This document shows positions 11,831-24,143 of a stretch of 64,000 bases of DNA, one piece after another; positions within the stretch are counted from its first letter, which is position 1, and each line of letters begins with the position of its first letter. Below the pieces are notes generated by a model that ran no database searches, was not told the origin of the DNA, and worked only from the letters and a program-made list of their open reading frames with translations. This DNA comes from Epiperipatus broadwayi (Eukaryota; Onychophora; Udeonychophora; Euonychophora; Peripatidae): NCBI GenBank assembly GCA_028023455.1, contig JAQFVV010006451.1, positions 979,501 through 1,043,500 of the forward strand, written 5' to 3'. The position numbers and the translations under genes are program-made.

Positions 11831-14098
11831 TCTCATATTTAAACATAAATGCTTTATTTAAGACAGCTATTATTGTTCCTAATATATTTTGATGGTTTAT
11901 CCTCATTATTGATTATGTCTAGAGACAAAGATCTAGCATAATTTTTGCCCCCAAAATATAGATGATCCCTTTTGAGTTCATGCCATTATTTATGCTCATT
12001 GCTTTATTTATCTTTACTTTATAGATATATTGTATCATGTATATTTTACATCCATGGTTGATGTACTATCATGACCTTATTTTTGGCAATTGATATTGTT
12101 TTTTGGTTCTGAGGAATGCCATTTTTTCCTGTTCCACTCTTAAATACTCTTGAGTGTAGGTTATGGATGAGCTTGATGTGTAGGTCTGTCTGTTTTTACT
12201 GTACTTCTCCACCATTGTAAAATGTAATAACCATAAATATTTATTTTAGAAATTAAAAATTGTATTATTGGACCTCAATAAGAGATATGCATTATTTTTA
12301 CTGTTTATTTTATCACTTGATTGGTAAAATACGCTTAATGTTTCTCATTTTTGGCACAACACCATGGTACAATTGCAGTGTAAAAATGTAGAACTTCTTG
12401 TGATAATGCTAATACTAAGAAAAACTTTTATTAGTGAGATAAAGATAAAAACAGTCAATTATAATTTAACCTGTAAATTTTATTTTACACTTATCTATTA
12501 AACTTTAAAAAGTATTTCTTCTCTGCAGTGAATTGTATTGCATAGTGTCTAATAATTTATTTTGAAATAATGTAGATTTCCAAAATTTTGTTATTTATTT
12601 GTCTTTAATGCCAAAATAAATGTTTTTATTATTAATTATATCTTATAGTATTTATATCACCATTAATACATATTATCCAGAAATCTTAATATTATATAAT
12701 CTATTTTAAACTTATCTATAAGACATTAAGAGGGCATGAATGTAAAATTGAATTTTATAACCATTTTGTTCAAATTTGGCATTTTCTTAAATTTAAATCA
12801 TCACTATAACCAATTACATTTATTAAAAGAAGACTGATTTAGTGATAAATTATTATTTACTTTATTCATAAGAATATAGTTGATTATACATTATAAGTTA
12901 AAATGCTTAAAATTATTTATCTTAAATTCATAATAAAAATTTTATAGGAGTTATTAGTAAGATATCCTGAGTGGTCATAAAATTCCTTATCCACTGATTA
13001 TATCTAAATGCTATTCTGATTTATTCTTTTATTCTAAATTAACAGTTTTTCACATATTTATTTTAATTAAAATATTTTCTTTAAAATTTATTATCATTAT
13101 TGCCAGATAGGTAGTCATTATCTTATGGGTAAGAATATGTCTCCTCATATTTCTACTAGGATTTCATTCATTGCCTAATAATTCTTAAATAAAAGAAAAG
13201 AGTAAATTTTTATTATTATAAATATTTAATTAAAGAAATCTGAGGTTTTAATATAATGTAATTGAAGATTAAAGAAATTGTGGTATGTGCAAAAGAAATC
13301 ATTTAAATAAACAATGTAGCACAAAATATAAGAAACCTATTATACTTTATCAAAAGATTTGAAATGTGGATCTGATTGTAGCAATGAGATGCTGATGATG
13401 ATTATTAGATGTGTTATAATAAGGTGGAGATGTTGTGAAAGAGATTTTTAATATAACCTAAAAGTACCCTTGGAATTTGTAATAGTATGTATGATAGTTC
13501 TCCTAATATTGAAATTTATTAAATGTTACATATTATATTCATAATATTTCTTTATTGCTATTGTTACCCATGTGGCTCTTTGTATTGTTACACATACCAT
13601 TTGGTAACCCCTCTGAGCTTAGCTCATAGACTATAGATCATTATTATTATTTTCGAATAATATATCTTGTTGATCTGTTATTTTCATTATTATATTCAAT
13701 TCATTAATTTTAGGTTATAATATTAAGATAATGAAGCTGATATTTTCTCAAGCTTGATTGTTTTATAAGTATGATTAGATGAAAGTAGCCCACATCTATT
13801 CCCCACAAAGAAATAATCATCTTTATCCATAGAGAAAGATGTATTGCCTTGATAGCAGATTGAATTTTCTTGTTATTAAATAACTATGGGTTCCTTTCAT
13901 ACACTTATATTTATAAAACAATCTAGTTTTGAGCTATATTAATCGTTGTTGTCTTAAATAATTGGGCAGTGTAATATTTAGTGTCTATATAATCATCTTA
14001 GACTAGAGAGAGAGGTGGATATCCACCTTTCATTAATGAAAAACTGATTTTATTGCAGATTGAGGTTTCTTATTGTTGAATAGGTTGTTTTTTTTTTT
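11831..14098. other. AT-rich DNA, no gene seen
   Basis: No supported feature. A weak resemblance between 13960-14080 and 25150-25300 (TTTAGTGTCTATATAA, TTGAG.TT..TTATTGTT) suggests a very old repeat, too diverged to define. Confidence 0.55.
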
Positions 14099-14295
14099 AA
14101 TCTGGTGTCCTAGCTCTTCACTTAAGAGAGTCATAGCTCAAAACTGGTCTGGGGATGTGGACAATCCTAGATAAAGATGATTTGAATGCCTTCTCTTGTA
14201 GCATTTATCATCAAAAGCTTGTTTAGGGCTAATAGCATGCTCTTAATTTTACATATTTGTAAATACAAGCTATATATGTCATGTGATAGATGACC
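14099..14295 (+). repeat. Dispersed repeat R3, copy 2
   Basis: From AATCTGGTGTCCTAGC to GTCATGTGATAGATGACC. It is repeated directly about 400 bases downstream at 14498-14690 with high similarity (AGTCATAGCTCAAAACTGGT, AGCATGCTCTTAATTTTACA). A more diverged copy is at 4495. Non-coding and class unknown. Confidence 0.75.
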
Positions 14296-14497
14296 TATTA
14301 TTATTTTGCTGTTGGGGGCTTTGACTAAATTAACTTGCTAAGCCTATTAATATATGGTTTATCTGAATTAAGTTCAGACCCATATGATTTTTTCAGTTGG
14401 AGAGCTGAATTTAAAGACATGAAGACGTCTGAAAATTTCAGATTTTCTTATTAAGAATTAACTATTATGTAAGTGCTTAGATTGAATTGTTTTTTTG

Positions 14498-14690
14498 AAT
14501 CTGGTGACCTAGCATCTTACTAAAGAGTGTCATAGCTCAAAACTGGTCTGAGGACAATCCTAGATAAAAATGATTTGAATGCCTTTTCTTGTAGCATTTA
14601 TCATAAAAAAGCAGGTTTAGGGCTATTAGCATGCTCTTAATTTTACATATTTGTAAATGCAAGCTATATAAGTCGTGTGATGTATGACTT
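14498..14690 (+). repeat. Dispersed repeat R3, copy 3
   Basis: Direct repeat of 14099-14295. It lacks a short piece after AACTGGTCTG (GGGATGTG) that the upstream copy has. The pair may be two insertions or one local duplication. No target duplication is clear. Confidence 0.75.
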
Positions 14691-16305
14691 GATTATATTT
14701 AATGTTATTTAATATTTTTATACCATATATAGAATTTTTTTACAATTTAAATAAAGAAAACAACCATTTTTTTCTGACTTGCATTGCTGTCATAATTGGA
14801 ATCATCAGAAACCTGGAAAACATTTGAAATTACATCAATTATATGTTTCTTAATGCAATACTCAATTTAAATGTAAATTTAGTTTAATTATTTTTAAATA
14901 TGCATTCAAACGGATTATTGCAATGAAGTTTGCATTGAAATTATATTAGTGTAATTGATGATGGATCTCAGTTATGACTGAAATGTATGTTCAATAGTAA
15001 TTGATTGTTATTTTTCAATACTTCTTTTAATATTAAATGAAATTAGAGTTTGAATTGTAGAAAATTAATGTAGTATATATTTTTATTGTTTTACATTAAT
15101 TATTTCATTTGAGAGGTGTGCCTTGGTTAAAAAATCATTGGTAATGATCTTTTGAGTATAACATTGGCTAGTAATTTAATTTTGAGCTAGTGTATTTGAT
15201 TATATATGCATAGTTAAAATTGATAAATAAATCAAAATCTGAATATAATCTGTAAATAATAAAACACAAAATTACTAGAATAGAGTAAATATGCTATAAA
15301 ATATTAATAACCAGGTATGCTTTTGGTGCATACACCAGATTTATTGCAGTTAACTAATAAAATGAAAAGTTATTTATTAATAACCAATATCACAGTCCAT
15401 ATTTAGCTGCATATTACTAAGAATCTTATGCAATATGTTATTAGAATTAGCAAAGCGTACACATTCTTCATTTTTCTTTTCCCATTGTTTGATTCATTAT
15501 GTAAAGTGCTAATTTTCTGAGGATAATGATCGTATTCACAATCCTTTTCATGCTAAAAAAACCCATGTTATTATTTTATATAAATATTTTGCCTAATACA
15601 TATAAATATACTAGCCTTTGTTTCACTATAATAAATGGCTGAATAATCATATCCATCACATATAATACAATATATAAGTTGACACTTATCAATCTGATTT
15701 ATTTTAATTTTAGTATTATTTATCAATATATTTGATGGCTTTTTCTCTAGCAGAATTTCTTTAATATGGTCTAGTGGTGTTTCAGTCACTTCATCTTAAA
15801 TTTACTGTCTTGGAAGTATCTGTAATGTTCATTTGTGGGTTTTGCATTTATTTGATTATAAAAATTGCAATTAATATATATATATATATATTAATAAGAA
15901 ATATACAAATGTCAATATCATATAAAAACAATTATGCAAATGAGCCATAAATGCTTTTGATTAGTGTTTTTTTGTTCTCAGTTCACTTGCAAAGCTCTTG
16001 CAGGTGTACATTTTTTATTTGATTTACAAAAAGAACATGATATATTTTATGTAATTTGTTTATATATTTATAATTATTTTTGCAAAATATTTGTGAAATA
16101 TTTATTTATTATGAGAATTGGAATACAAGTCAAAAAAATTTAATAATATAAAAAAGGAAATTATGATTGGCTAAAAATGAAAACTTTTAAAATTAATGAA
16201 GTCATTATTTTTTATGTTTTAATAATTATACAAATAATTTTAAATTTGAAAATGTAATTTCATTGCATTATGGGTTCTGGAAAACAATTTATTTGAATTT
16301 TATTT
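14691..16305. other. AT-rich DNA with TA microsatellite
   Basis: TA tract at about 15868-15891. No coding or RNA feature is supported. Confidence 0.6.
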
Positions 16306-16315
16306 TATTTTTTCA

Positions 16316-16425
16316 GTCAAGCATTGGTGGTTGACAGGTCAGCAACAGCAACTTTACAAGCAGTTGTTCCGGGTTAGTGGGTTTGCTTCCCGGCTGATGC
16401 TATGACACATGGGACAAAAAAAAAG
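16316..16425 (+). mobile_element. Compact tRNA-like SINE, copy 1 (subfamily b)
   Basis: GCATTGGTGGTTGACAGGTC opens a tRNA-like body that ends ..GCTGATGCT, followed by ATGACACATGGGAC and an A run. The 3' end pairs with the start (AGCAT/ATGCT), as in a tRNA acceptor stem. The flanks carry the perfect 10-bp direct repeat TATTTTTTCA at 16306-16315 and 16426-16435. It shares the ACATGGG tail and the GGGTTTGCTTCC T-arm region with the copy at 24038, not with those at 18489 and 20504. Confidence 0.8.
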
Positions 16426-16435
16426 TATTTTTTCA

Positions 16436-16861
16436 AAAGTATAATTTTTTTTAGCAATACTGGAATTTTTTATTTATTACTTTTGCTTTATATTTATAAA
16501 GTTGGAATATTATTTTTAAAAAGTATTTTGATTTGTAAACTTACATTTCTATAAAATAAGTTAAAAATTTTAGAAATGTATTGCAGAATAAAGATTTAAT
16601 GAAAAAAAAATTAAAATTTAACTCAAATGGCCTCTAGGCATTACCAAAAACAAAAAAAGCTCACAGTAGACAGTAGAATCAGTGAATATCTAAATTCAAT
16701 ATTAAAATCTTTGGAAATAATCTTCTTCAATTTTGAAAATAATTAGTTAATATAAGACAATAAAATCCATTTTGCATTAATTTTATTCTCATTATGCTTT
16801 AATTGGACTTTACTTTTATAAAATAACTTTAATTATTTATACAACAAACTTTCATTAATTA
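16436..16861. other. AT-rich DNA, nothing recognised
   Basis: No supported feature. Confidence 0.6.
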
Positions 16862-17425
16862 CTAAACCTCTAAACATCACATGATCACCATTCTTTATGC
16901 TTACACAATTTGTTTACACAGAGACAAAACTCTCCATACTGTAGTTCCACTCAGTGCAAGTCAGAGTAATCAATGGATGCAGGAAGGTTTATGCATAAAA
17001 TCCCCGTTTAGTGCCTACTCACCCAGACGATTTTCACTAGTTTTTAGCTTGTGGCTTTCATCACTGAGGAGTCTTGGATCTGAGAGTACTGCACTTCAAT
17101 CTTAGGGTTTAATACAACTCTCCAGCAGGAGCCACCTTCTAATTTATTAGCTAACTATAAAGCTTTGAGCCAAAATAAAATCCCAATAATGTTTTCAATG
17201 TAAACTCATTAGCTTATGCAGTCATATAGATTTGAATTTAGTTCAATATCCGTAGTTTTAGTGAAAGCCCCAAACTAAATCTAGTTAAATTGGATAAGTA
17301 GGCATTAGATTGGGATTTTATACACAAACCTTCCTGCATCCATTGATTACTCTGACGTGCATTGAGTGGCACTACCGTGTGGAGAGTTTTACTTCTGTGT
17401 AATTACTAAACCTTTAATACAACTT
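16862..17425. repeat. Long foldback element, copy 1
   Basis: The left arm (about 16862-17030: CACATGATCACC.., AAAACTCTCCATACTGTAGT, GAGTAATCAATGGATGCAGG, GTGCCTACTCA) recurs inverted at about 17290-17415. The interior holds a GCTTGTGGCTTTCATCACTG segment. A second copy of the same family is at 58262-58560. No coding capacity. Likely a non-autonomous foldback transposon or a product of hairpin-forming retroelement transcripts. Confidence 0.8.
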
Positions 17426-18473
17426 TTAACATTGCTTTTTTCATCTTCTTTAGATGTATATAAATAAAGACTATGATATAAAAAATAAGATTTAAATTTT
17501 GAAAATTTATATTTTAGAAAATGCATGATTAAGGGTATATAAATTCTTTTACATGTAATAATTTTACAATCATTTGATAATCAAATTGATTACAATTTCT
17601 GGAAACACATATGTCCAAATAAATATTTTAAACATTGTCAATTTCAAAAATGAACAACAAATGGTAATTATTTTTGATATATCTTGTAATACTTTTTTGA
17701 TTAGTAAATAATATTCAAAAATTCCAGGTCTTTACCAGTTAGTGATGAAAAAAAATTTTTTTAACTTGGATGAACATCAGCTTGAGAATATAAATTAATT
17801 TAAATATACTTTTTTAAGTGAAAAGATTATCTTAGAGGTTGGGATACAACACAGACTTATGCTGCTGCTACATTTTGATTATTCCACATAAAATTATTGC
17901 AGTCAAGTTAATTGCATATTGAGCAAAGATTACACAGAAATGAGATGTGAACTCCTCAACCATGTAAAAACAACACTAACAAAAATTAAGGATGCTCCCA
18001 AGAGCTTAAAAACACAATGGCAAAATCAGAAAACCAATTGGTATAATTTTCATGCTAGACATGACATTATAGAGTATTCCACTACAAGAACATATTTTTG
18101 ATTTGGACACATAAAGCAAATGAAAAGTAACCAATTTACTAAAAAGTTTTTGTGAAAAATTTAAATATGATATTTTTATGAGAAAGACAGATTCTTATTT
18201 AACCATAAAAACAGTCTTAAAAACACACTTAAAAAGTGAAAGTTTAATTGCTCTTATTTGCAAGATTTGGCTGAGTATGGAATACAAAAAAGATATACAA
18301 TTAGAAAAGGTATTATTATTTTAAAAAATTAATGCTTACTACAGAATAAATTAAAAGACAATTTCCCAAGATATCATCAAATAAGTAAGATGAACAATCA
18401 GCATTTATATATATGGAAGTATTTGTGGTTGATCATTGCCAAACTTATTTGCTTCATGGTTAAAAAGCAATCT
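17426..18473. other. AT-rich DNA, no confident gene
   Basis: A 60-codon frame at 17919-18101 (.. KDYTEMRCELLNHVKTTLTK ..) has fairly protein-like composition. There are no splice signals, homologues I recognise or neighbours to support it. Confidence 0.45.
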
Positions 18474-18488
18474 AAAAGACAGAAAACA

Positions 18489-18591
18489 GTCTTGCATTGG
18501 TGGTTGGGAGGTCAGCGTGACTGCCTTACAAGCAGTTGCCCGGGTTCCAGGTTCACATCCTGGTCAATGCTATGACACTTAAAAAAAAAAA
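18489..18591 (+). mobile_element. Compact tRNA-like SINE, copy 2 (subfamily a)
   Basis: The best preserved copy. The body folds as a full cloverleaf: acceptor GCATTGG with TCAATGC, anticodon arm ACTGC-CTTACAA-GCAGT (anticodon TAC in that fold), a ten-base variable region, and T arm CCAGG-TTCACAT-CCTGG containing a B box (GGTTCACATCC). Only TATGACACTT and a run of A follow. The perfect 15-bp target duplication AAAAGACAGAAAACA at 18474-18488 and 18592-18606 shows it was inserted as a retroposon and is not a resident tRNA gene. Confidence 0.9.
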
Positions 18592-18606
18592 AAAAGACAG
18601 AAAACA

Positions 18607-19689
18607 AGTGACAAAATTTATGGTATTATTATTAATTTTAAATAGATTTATAATGGAGTCCCTCAGAGGTCTGTATATGGATATATATTATTTTTGATTT
18701 ATATAAATATTTTTGTTTTTTCTTTATATTTGATGATTTATGGTTTTGCTGGTGATATTACTCAAATGATCTATTTGAATAAACAATAAGAATTTGGGAT
18801 TTAATTGGTATATGCTTATGCTAAAACCTTCTAACAATTATTCATAATTCTTTTTCACATTCAGCTAATATCTCCATTTGCAATATATATATATTATTGA
18901 AATAATATATATGCTTGTGATAATAATGAGTTTGTTGATAACTTTTGACATTTGAATGTTTTTACTGATTCTAGATAATCTTTGTCAAATCGTATTACTT
19001 ATCTGCGTTTGCACTTACATCACATTAATTAATTGTTTTATTATTTAATGACATTCTGGTCTAGATTGGTTTTGTTGACTATTTATTATCAAGGTGTTTT
19101 GTCACTATATCACTGTTAGGAGAGTTTGTACTGTTTACACATTATTATCATTGTATACTTTCCGAAATTGTACTATGGATATTATTTTTGGTGAACTCGG
19201 ATTAGCTTCTGTGCATGATAGTTATAATAATTTCATATACTGCCTATTGTTAAGCTTTATAAAATAGAGAGTCGATTATTGGTATATATCGTTAACATTC
19301 TTTTTAATACTATAAAATGTTTATTGTTACCTCTCATTTAGCCCAAAAATCAATTGACTTAATTTGGAAAACAGTCAGAGATAATTCAGTTATAATGGTG
19401 CTAGATTGTGTAATATTTTGTAGCTGTTTATTCATAGGTATAGCTCAGATTTCATATCCTATATTTAAAAAATGTTTGTTTATTGTATTACATGTAACTA
19501 TTTTTAAATATTATTCTTTTTCTTCATAATTTTGTAGTGTATATTTTACTTATGATGATTAATGTATTTATAGTCTTTTATATATTTATTTTTTAAATTA
19601 CTTTTTTAATTTGATAACTTTTGTAATTCTCTTGCCCAAATCTCTTCTTATTGAACGTTATTTTATTTTTATATATTGTGTAATTAATG
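18607..19689. other. AT-rich DNA, nothing recognised
   Basis: No supported feature beyond a short TA tract near 18882. Confidence 0.6.
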
Positions 19690-19855
19690 TGATTATTTAT
19701 CTTTTTGACCTGTGTGTGATCAAGTGTATCAGTGGTATGAGATAGCATGGATGATTGAGGGTTATATGAAAGTCTGAGTTCAAATCCTCTATATATTACA
19801 TATAGAAGTGCAGGTACGAAAAAGCCTGTACTGTAGAAAAAATCATATTTCAAAA
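19690..19855 (+). mobile_element. tRNA-type SINE family 2, copy A
   Basis: Has a polymerase III style A-box-like GTATCAGTGG at 19725-19734 and a B box GAGTTCAAATCC at 19776-19787. A 3' region CATATAGAAGTGCAGGTACG..CCTGTACTGTAGAAAAAA follows, shared with the copy at 20098-20335. Unlike the compact SINE family it has a non-tRNA 3' body of about 60 bases. Confidence 0.7.
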
Positions 19856-20097
19856 TATAGAACTTTAATGTTTGCCCATCCCTCGTAGATATATGTAAAT
19901 TGATTATGTCCTGTACATGAGCGGTCACTTGTGTCAACATGGGTAGGATGAGAAGGTTGGCAATAAGGTAGGTTTTGAGTGTTCCATCAACAGATTTTCA
20001 ATGAAATGGATGGCTAAAGAGTTGCGAAGTGGAGTAGTTTGAAGCCTGGTCATTAAAGTATGAAGAATGTCTATCTTAACATAAGCTGAGCTTTGAT
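19856..20097. other. Unassigned segment between two SINE-2 copies
   Basis: Higher GC than its surroundings and open on the minus strand for 65 codons (19934-20131). No family is recognised and the frame runs into the SINE. It may be part of a larger repeat, since 6590-6612 matches its downstream edge. Confidence 0.4.
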
Positions 20098-20335
20098 TGT
20101 ATATATGTGTAGAGATGATAATCTGGACCAACTGACAAGTGCTAGTTTAGCACAAAATACATATATTGGTGATTATTTATCTTTTCGATATGTGTGTGAT
20201 CAAGTGTTTTAGTGGTATGAGATAGCATGGATGGTTGAGGTCGTTGAAAAATTGAGTTCAATCCACCTATATATTACATATAGAAGTGCATGTATGAAAA
20301 AGTATGTACTGTAGAAAAAAAATCATATTTCAAAT
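20098..20335 (+). mobile_element. tRNA-type SINE family 2, copy B with upstream segment
   Basis: Same 3' body as 19690-19855. The B box has decayed (GAGTTCAATCC). It also carries the upstream GATAATCTGGACCAACTGAC segment found at 6633, which copy A lacks. The repeat may therefore be longer than the tRNA part alone. Confidence 0.65.
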
Positions 20336-20503
20336 TAAATTATTATTATTTTATCTTTCTATTTTTCTTCTTTTGGAATTGGGATTACTACATTTGTTAA
20401 TAAATGGGTGCTGGTACCTATTATAAGTTTGATCTGTATACCAGTAGTAAAGTATAAATTCTTATACTGTAAATAATTTACTCTATGCACATTTCAACAA
20501 TGT

Positions 20504-20599
20504 CTTGCATTCGTGATCGAGAGGTCAGCGCGACTGCCTTGCACCTGCAGTGCCCGGTTGCGGTTTCGCGTCCCGGCCATTGTTATGACACTTAAAAAA
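20504..20599 (+). mobile_element. Compact tRNA-like SINE, copy 3 (subfamily a)
   Basis: Body from CTTGCATTCGTGATCGAGAG to CGGCCATTGTTATGACACTT, then an A run. T arm GCGGTTTCGCGTCCC. The anticodon arm is mutated (CTTGCACCTGCAG). Flanked by the perfect 8-bp repeat AACAATGT at 20496-20503 and 20600-20607. Confidence 0.85.
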
Positions 20600-20607
20600 A
20601 ACAATGT

Positions 20608-22089
20608 AGCTTTTTTTTTCTTTTTTACAATTACACATTTATTAAGTATTTACATTATAAGTCAGTACTACCAATCTTACTTGAAGAAGGGGAAAAGAGA
20701 AAAAAATATATATAAAAAAGAAAAAAGTAATATTGGAGTGAGATTGTTATCTGTTAAATTGAATAATGGAAATGTGATATGCGCAAGCACACAATCCCAA
20801 AGTGAAAACAAGGGAGGTGGGGGTTGTCCGCGACGTGAAACTTATGATGATTGAGCCTTTATAATAAACTAAATGATTGGAGATAGTAAAGTAAGGGAAA
20901 AAAGGAGAGAGAATAAGAGAAAAATTACAAATCTAAAAAAAAAAAATATGTCGGAAACATTCTTTTTTAATTATATCGCTGGAATTCACAGTGGGTTCCT
21001 ATATCATTTTTTTTATCGCTTTTGTTGGACCTGTTGATAAGTCATATAATGATCTTTGAAAATGAAAGATAAAAATAAAAAAATAGCAATAAATTGAATA
21101 CGATATTTTTAATATTAAAAATAAAATGAACACTCTTTCTGGGAGTAACTGAAATAGAAAAAAATAAATTGTATATAAGAAATTTCGATTTTCAAATAAA
21201 AAAAAGAACGTTCAATAAATTTTCAATCCTATTTTGCATTTATTCTTAAGTAAGGCCCTAAGTATGATTAACATGAATGAAGTAACTTCATATATATATA
21301 CTTCTCTCATTGAAAAAACAAATAAATATCTATACTGATTACAAAACTTTCTCTCGGAATTGCTTATAGATTAGGATATTATAATCTTATTTTAATTTTA
21401 ATCACATTAGTAATAATATATCTTGTTTTTAAATTCATTTAAATTTAATATTGTATATAAATAATAATTAATTAAAACTATCACAGAAATTAATTTTAAA
21501 ACACGCTTGCATAAGCGATGACATTCCCCTAGCGAAAACATTGATAACTAATAAATACTGCAGGGTTTTTTAATTATTTAAAAAAAGCCATTTCTGTGTA
21601 TCTGGCTTAAATTGGTTTTGTCTTCTTCTTATAAATAAATTTTAATTGTTAATATTTGTCCTATAATTTACTATTGTAATATATATATATAATTAAATAA
21701 TTGATGCAGATAATTTAAAGACGTCTACAAATACATTATCTCAGAATTGGAATTTTATTTTGCGATCTTATTTCAACTTACGGCATAAACAAACTACACC
21801 CATCCATATTGAATTATATTTTAAACCATATATATATATGTCTATATAAGTATACATAGAAAGGCCACCTTGGTAATTTGAGGGCTTTCTTGGAGTAATT
21901 ATAAATGCATTTATCTGCTATTCGTGTAATCTGCTGTCAGGTGAACTTTGAAAAATATTTCACATCAAAAGCATACTTGGAACTTTTTTTGGAGATAAGT
22001 AGGCAACATATAAATAATATAGATAGTAATTAAATATTGATTAATAAATAATTTCAGCTATTGTAAATTAGAGACAGAACCGAATTTAC
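20608..22089. other. AT-rich DNA, no gene seen
   Basis: A GC-richer patch at about 20775-20850 and several TA tracts (about 21292, 21680, 21830) are present. No gene, RNA or repeat is supported. Confidence 0.6.
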
Positions 22090-22938
22090 TCCATTTACGT
22101 CTTAGATTTAAAATATTGTAAAGTAAATGGAGATTATTTAAGTTATCTAGATTTTGCAGATGATGTAGTTGTTTTTGCAAATAATGCTTTAGAGTTGCTG
22201 GAAATGTTGCAGGAATCATCATATGAAAGTAGGAAAATAGGACTAATGATAAATGTTAAAAACACTAAAGTAATGTTTAATGAATTTTCTCAAAATATGA
22301 AAATAAAGATTGAATCTGATGAATTAGAAGAAGTTAACAGTTACAAATACCTTGTTCAGATTATTAATACAGATGGAAACATAATGGATGAAATTAATCA
22401 TAGAATTAAACTTGGTTGGAGTGCTTTTGGTAGAAATAATTTGATACTAAAAGGAAATATGCCTATGTGTTTGAAAAGGAAGGTTTTTAATAAATGTGTT
22501 TTACCAGTTCTCACTTATAGATCTGAGCCTTGGAAACTTAATAGAAGAGCAATACAGAGACTTCAGACCACTCAAGGAAGTATGGAGAGATGCATGTTGG
22601 GAGTAACAAGAAAATATTGAAAACACAATATATGGGTAAGAGAACAAACAATCAGGTGTTACTGACCTCATTGAAAAAATTAAAAGACTGCAGTGGAGTT
22701 GGGCTGAACATATTGCTAGAAGAGATGATAATAGATGGTCAATTGAAATTTTAAACTGGATCTCAAGAGATTGTAAAAGGTCCAGAAAGAGACCACATGT
22801 GACATGGATGGATGGACGAAATAAGAAAGTGTGCAGGAATTATGTGGAGAAAAGAAGCTTAAGATCAGAAAAGATGGATTGAACTTGGAGAGACTTTCAT
22901 CCTGCAGTGGATTGATAATGGATAATGATGATGATGAT
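22090..22938 (+). pseudogene. RTE-type LINE, 5'-truncated reverse transcriptase end
   Basis: This is the C-terminal part of an RTE-class LINE polyprotein. It enters within the reverse transcriptase at KVNGDYLSYLDFADD, where FADD is the catalytic motif, and continues through KYLVQIINTDGNI, RIKLGW, VLPVLTYRSEPWKL and MERCMLGVTR, typical of the family thumb and C-terminal region. A TGA at 22618-22620 lies where the family usually has Arg, and a frameshift near 22660 follows. Beyond it the frame goes on with WSWAEHIARRDDNRW, KRSRKRPHVTW and a final W.D-like end. The copy ends in GATGATGATGAT at 22927-22938, the kind of 3' tail RTE elements carry. Truncated and mutated, hence inactive. Confidence 0.88.
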
Positions 22939-24037
22939 TCCCTTCTTATTTTTGTATAAAAAATATTAAATTATTAATAATGAATAAAAAAAAAATATTT
23001 AAAGAAATGTGAATAGGTATATTCTGGTATTACAAATTTTATATTTATCTACAATATCAAAATTTATATAAAGTTAATTTATTTCTGTTTTTTTTTGGTA
23101 CTAATATAGTATATATTCTACATCTGACCACTGAATAAAAAAAAAACCCTGACAAAAAATAAAATGTCAACATTTATACTTCAATTTATACATGTGCAAT
23201 ACAAATAATTTATTCTGCCAAACCAATATCAATTACTTAACAAAAAAAAAAACATTAGTGATGTATAGAATGTATGCACAATTTTAAAAAAGGCAAAATA
23301 TAATGTACAAAGATATATATTTTGGTACCAATCTAGTAAGCTATGTACATTTCATTTTTTCTTTGTTCCTTAAAACATTTTGTCTATTCGCCAAATAATT
23401 CTGAAAAAAGTAATCTATAAATTTAAGATTCAACATACTCTACCTAGGTAAAACCTAGATTCATAAAAATTTTACAAAAATACAATATGAAACTAAAAAT
23501 TAAAAAAAAAAAGTTTTTCCACCACTCTGCATTACAATAAATACCCTTTTTAAGTTGCTAGAAATTAATTTAAAAAAATTTGTGTTCTTTTTGACCATAT
23601 TGTTAAAATGTTTTCATTTGAAAATCAAGTGAAAATATTACTCTTGGAAGTATTCATTTAAATTGTTTTATTATTATTATTTAAGTTTTTAATTTAAAAT
23701 AAAGGTCAAAATAAAACTCCTTACATTTTTCATTTAGAGAACTCAGACTATCTATTATGGAGAAAAAAAATTAAGGGGGAATTTAGAGAGATTTTGCATT
23801 GTCCATACACACTGGCAATAAATTACTCAATTTAAAATGAATGTAATGATATTTTTTTATTTTTGTGAGAGTCAAAAAGTAAACAACTATTGTGTGTTTG
23901 GGTGGGTTATGGAAATCCAAATAAATAAGTTTTTTGTTGTTAATTTGTTGTTACTTCAAAACCAGCTGAATCATTTTTATTTGGACTGTTGTTTTGATTT
24001 GTACTTTGTATTAAGGATAGATAACAATTATTGCTTT
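22939..24037. other. AT-rich DNA, nothing recognised
   Basis: No supported feature. Confidence 0.6.
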
Positions 24038-24143
24038 TGTCACGCATTGGTGGTCGAGATGTCAGCGACAGCTGCTTTATAAGCAGTTGTCCCAGGATAG
24101 CGGGTTTGCTTCCTGGCTGATGCTATGACACATGGGGAAAAAA
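24038..24143 (+). mobile_element. Compact tRNA-like SINE, copy 4 (subfamily b)
   Basis: Body GCATTGGTGGTCGAGATGTC .. GCTGATGCT, then ATGACACATGGGG and an A run. It shares the ACATGGG tail and GGGTTTGCTTCC segment with the copy at 16316. Flanked by the perfect 12-bp duplication AATTATTGCTTT at 24026-24037 and 24144-24155. Confidence 0.87.

Noticed and set aside
17919-18101. 60-codon frame with protein-like composition
   Set aside because: Short, with no homology I recognise, no splice or promoter context, and frames this long are common by chance in 64 kb.
18489-18575. A functional tRNA gene (cloverleaf with anticodon TAC)
   Set aside because: It has an A tail and a perfect 15-bp target duplication, and there are three sister copies with the same tail, so it is a SINE.
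19593-20131. Minus-strand frames of 115 and 65 codons across SINE-2
   Set aside because: They overlap repeats read against their own orientation and contain no recognised domain.
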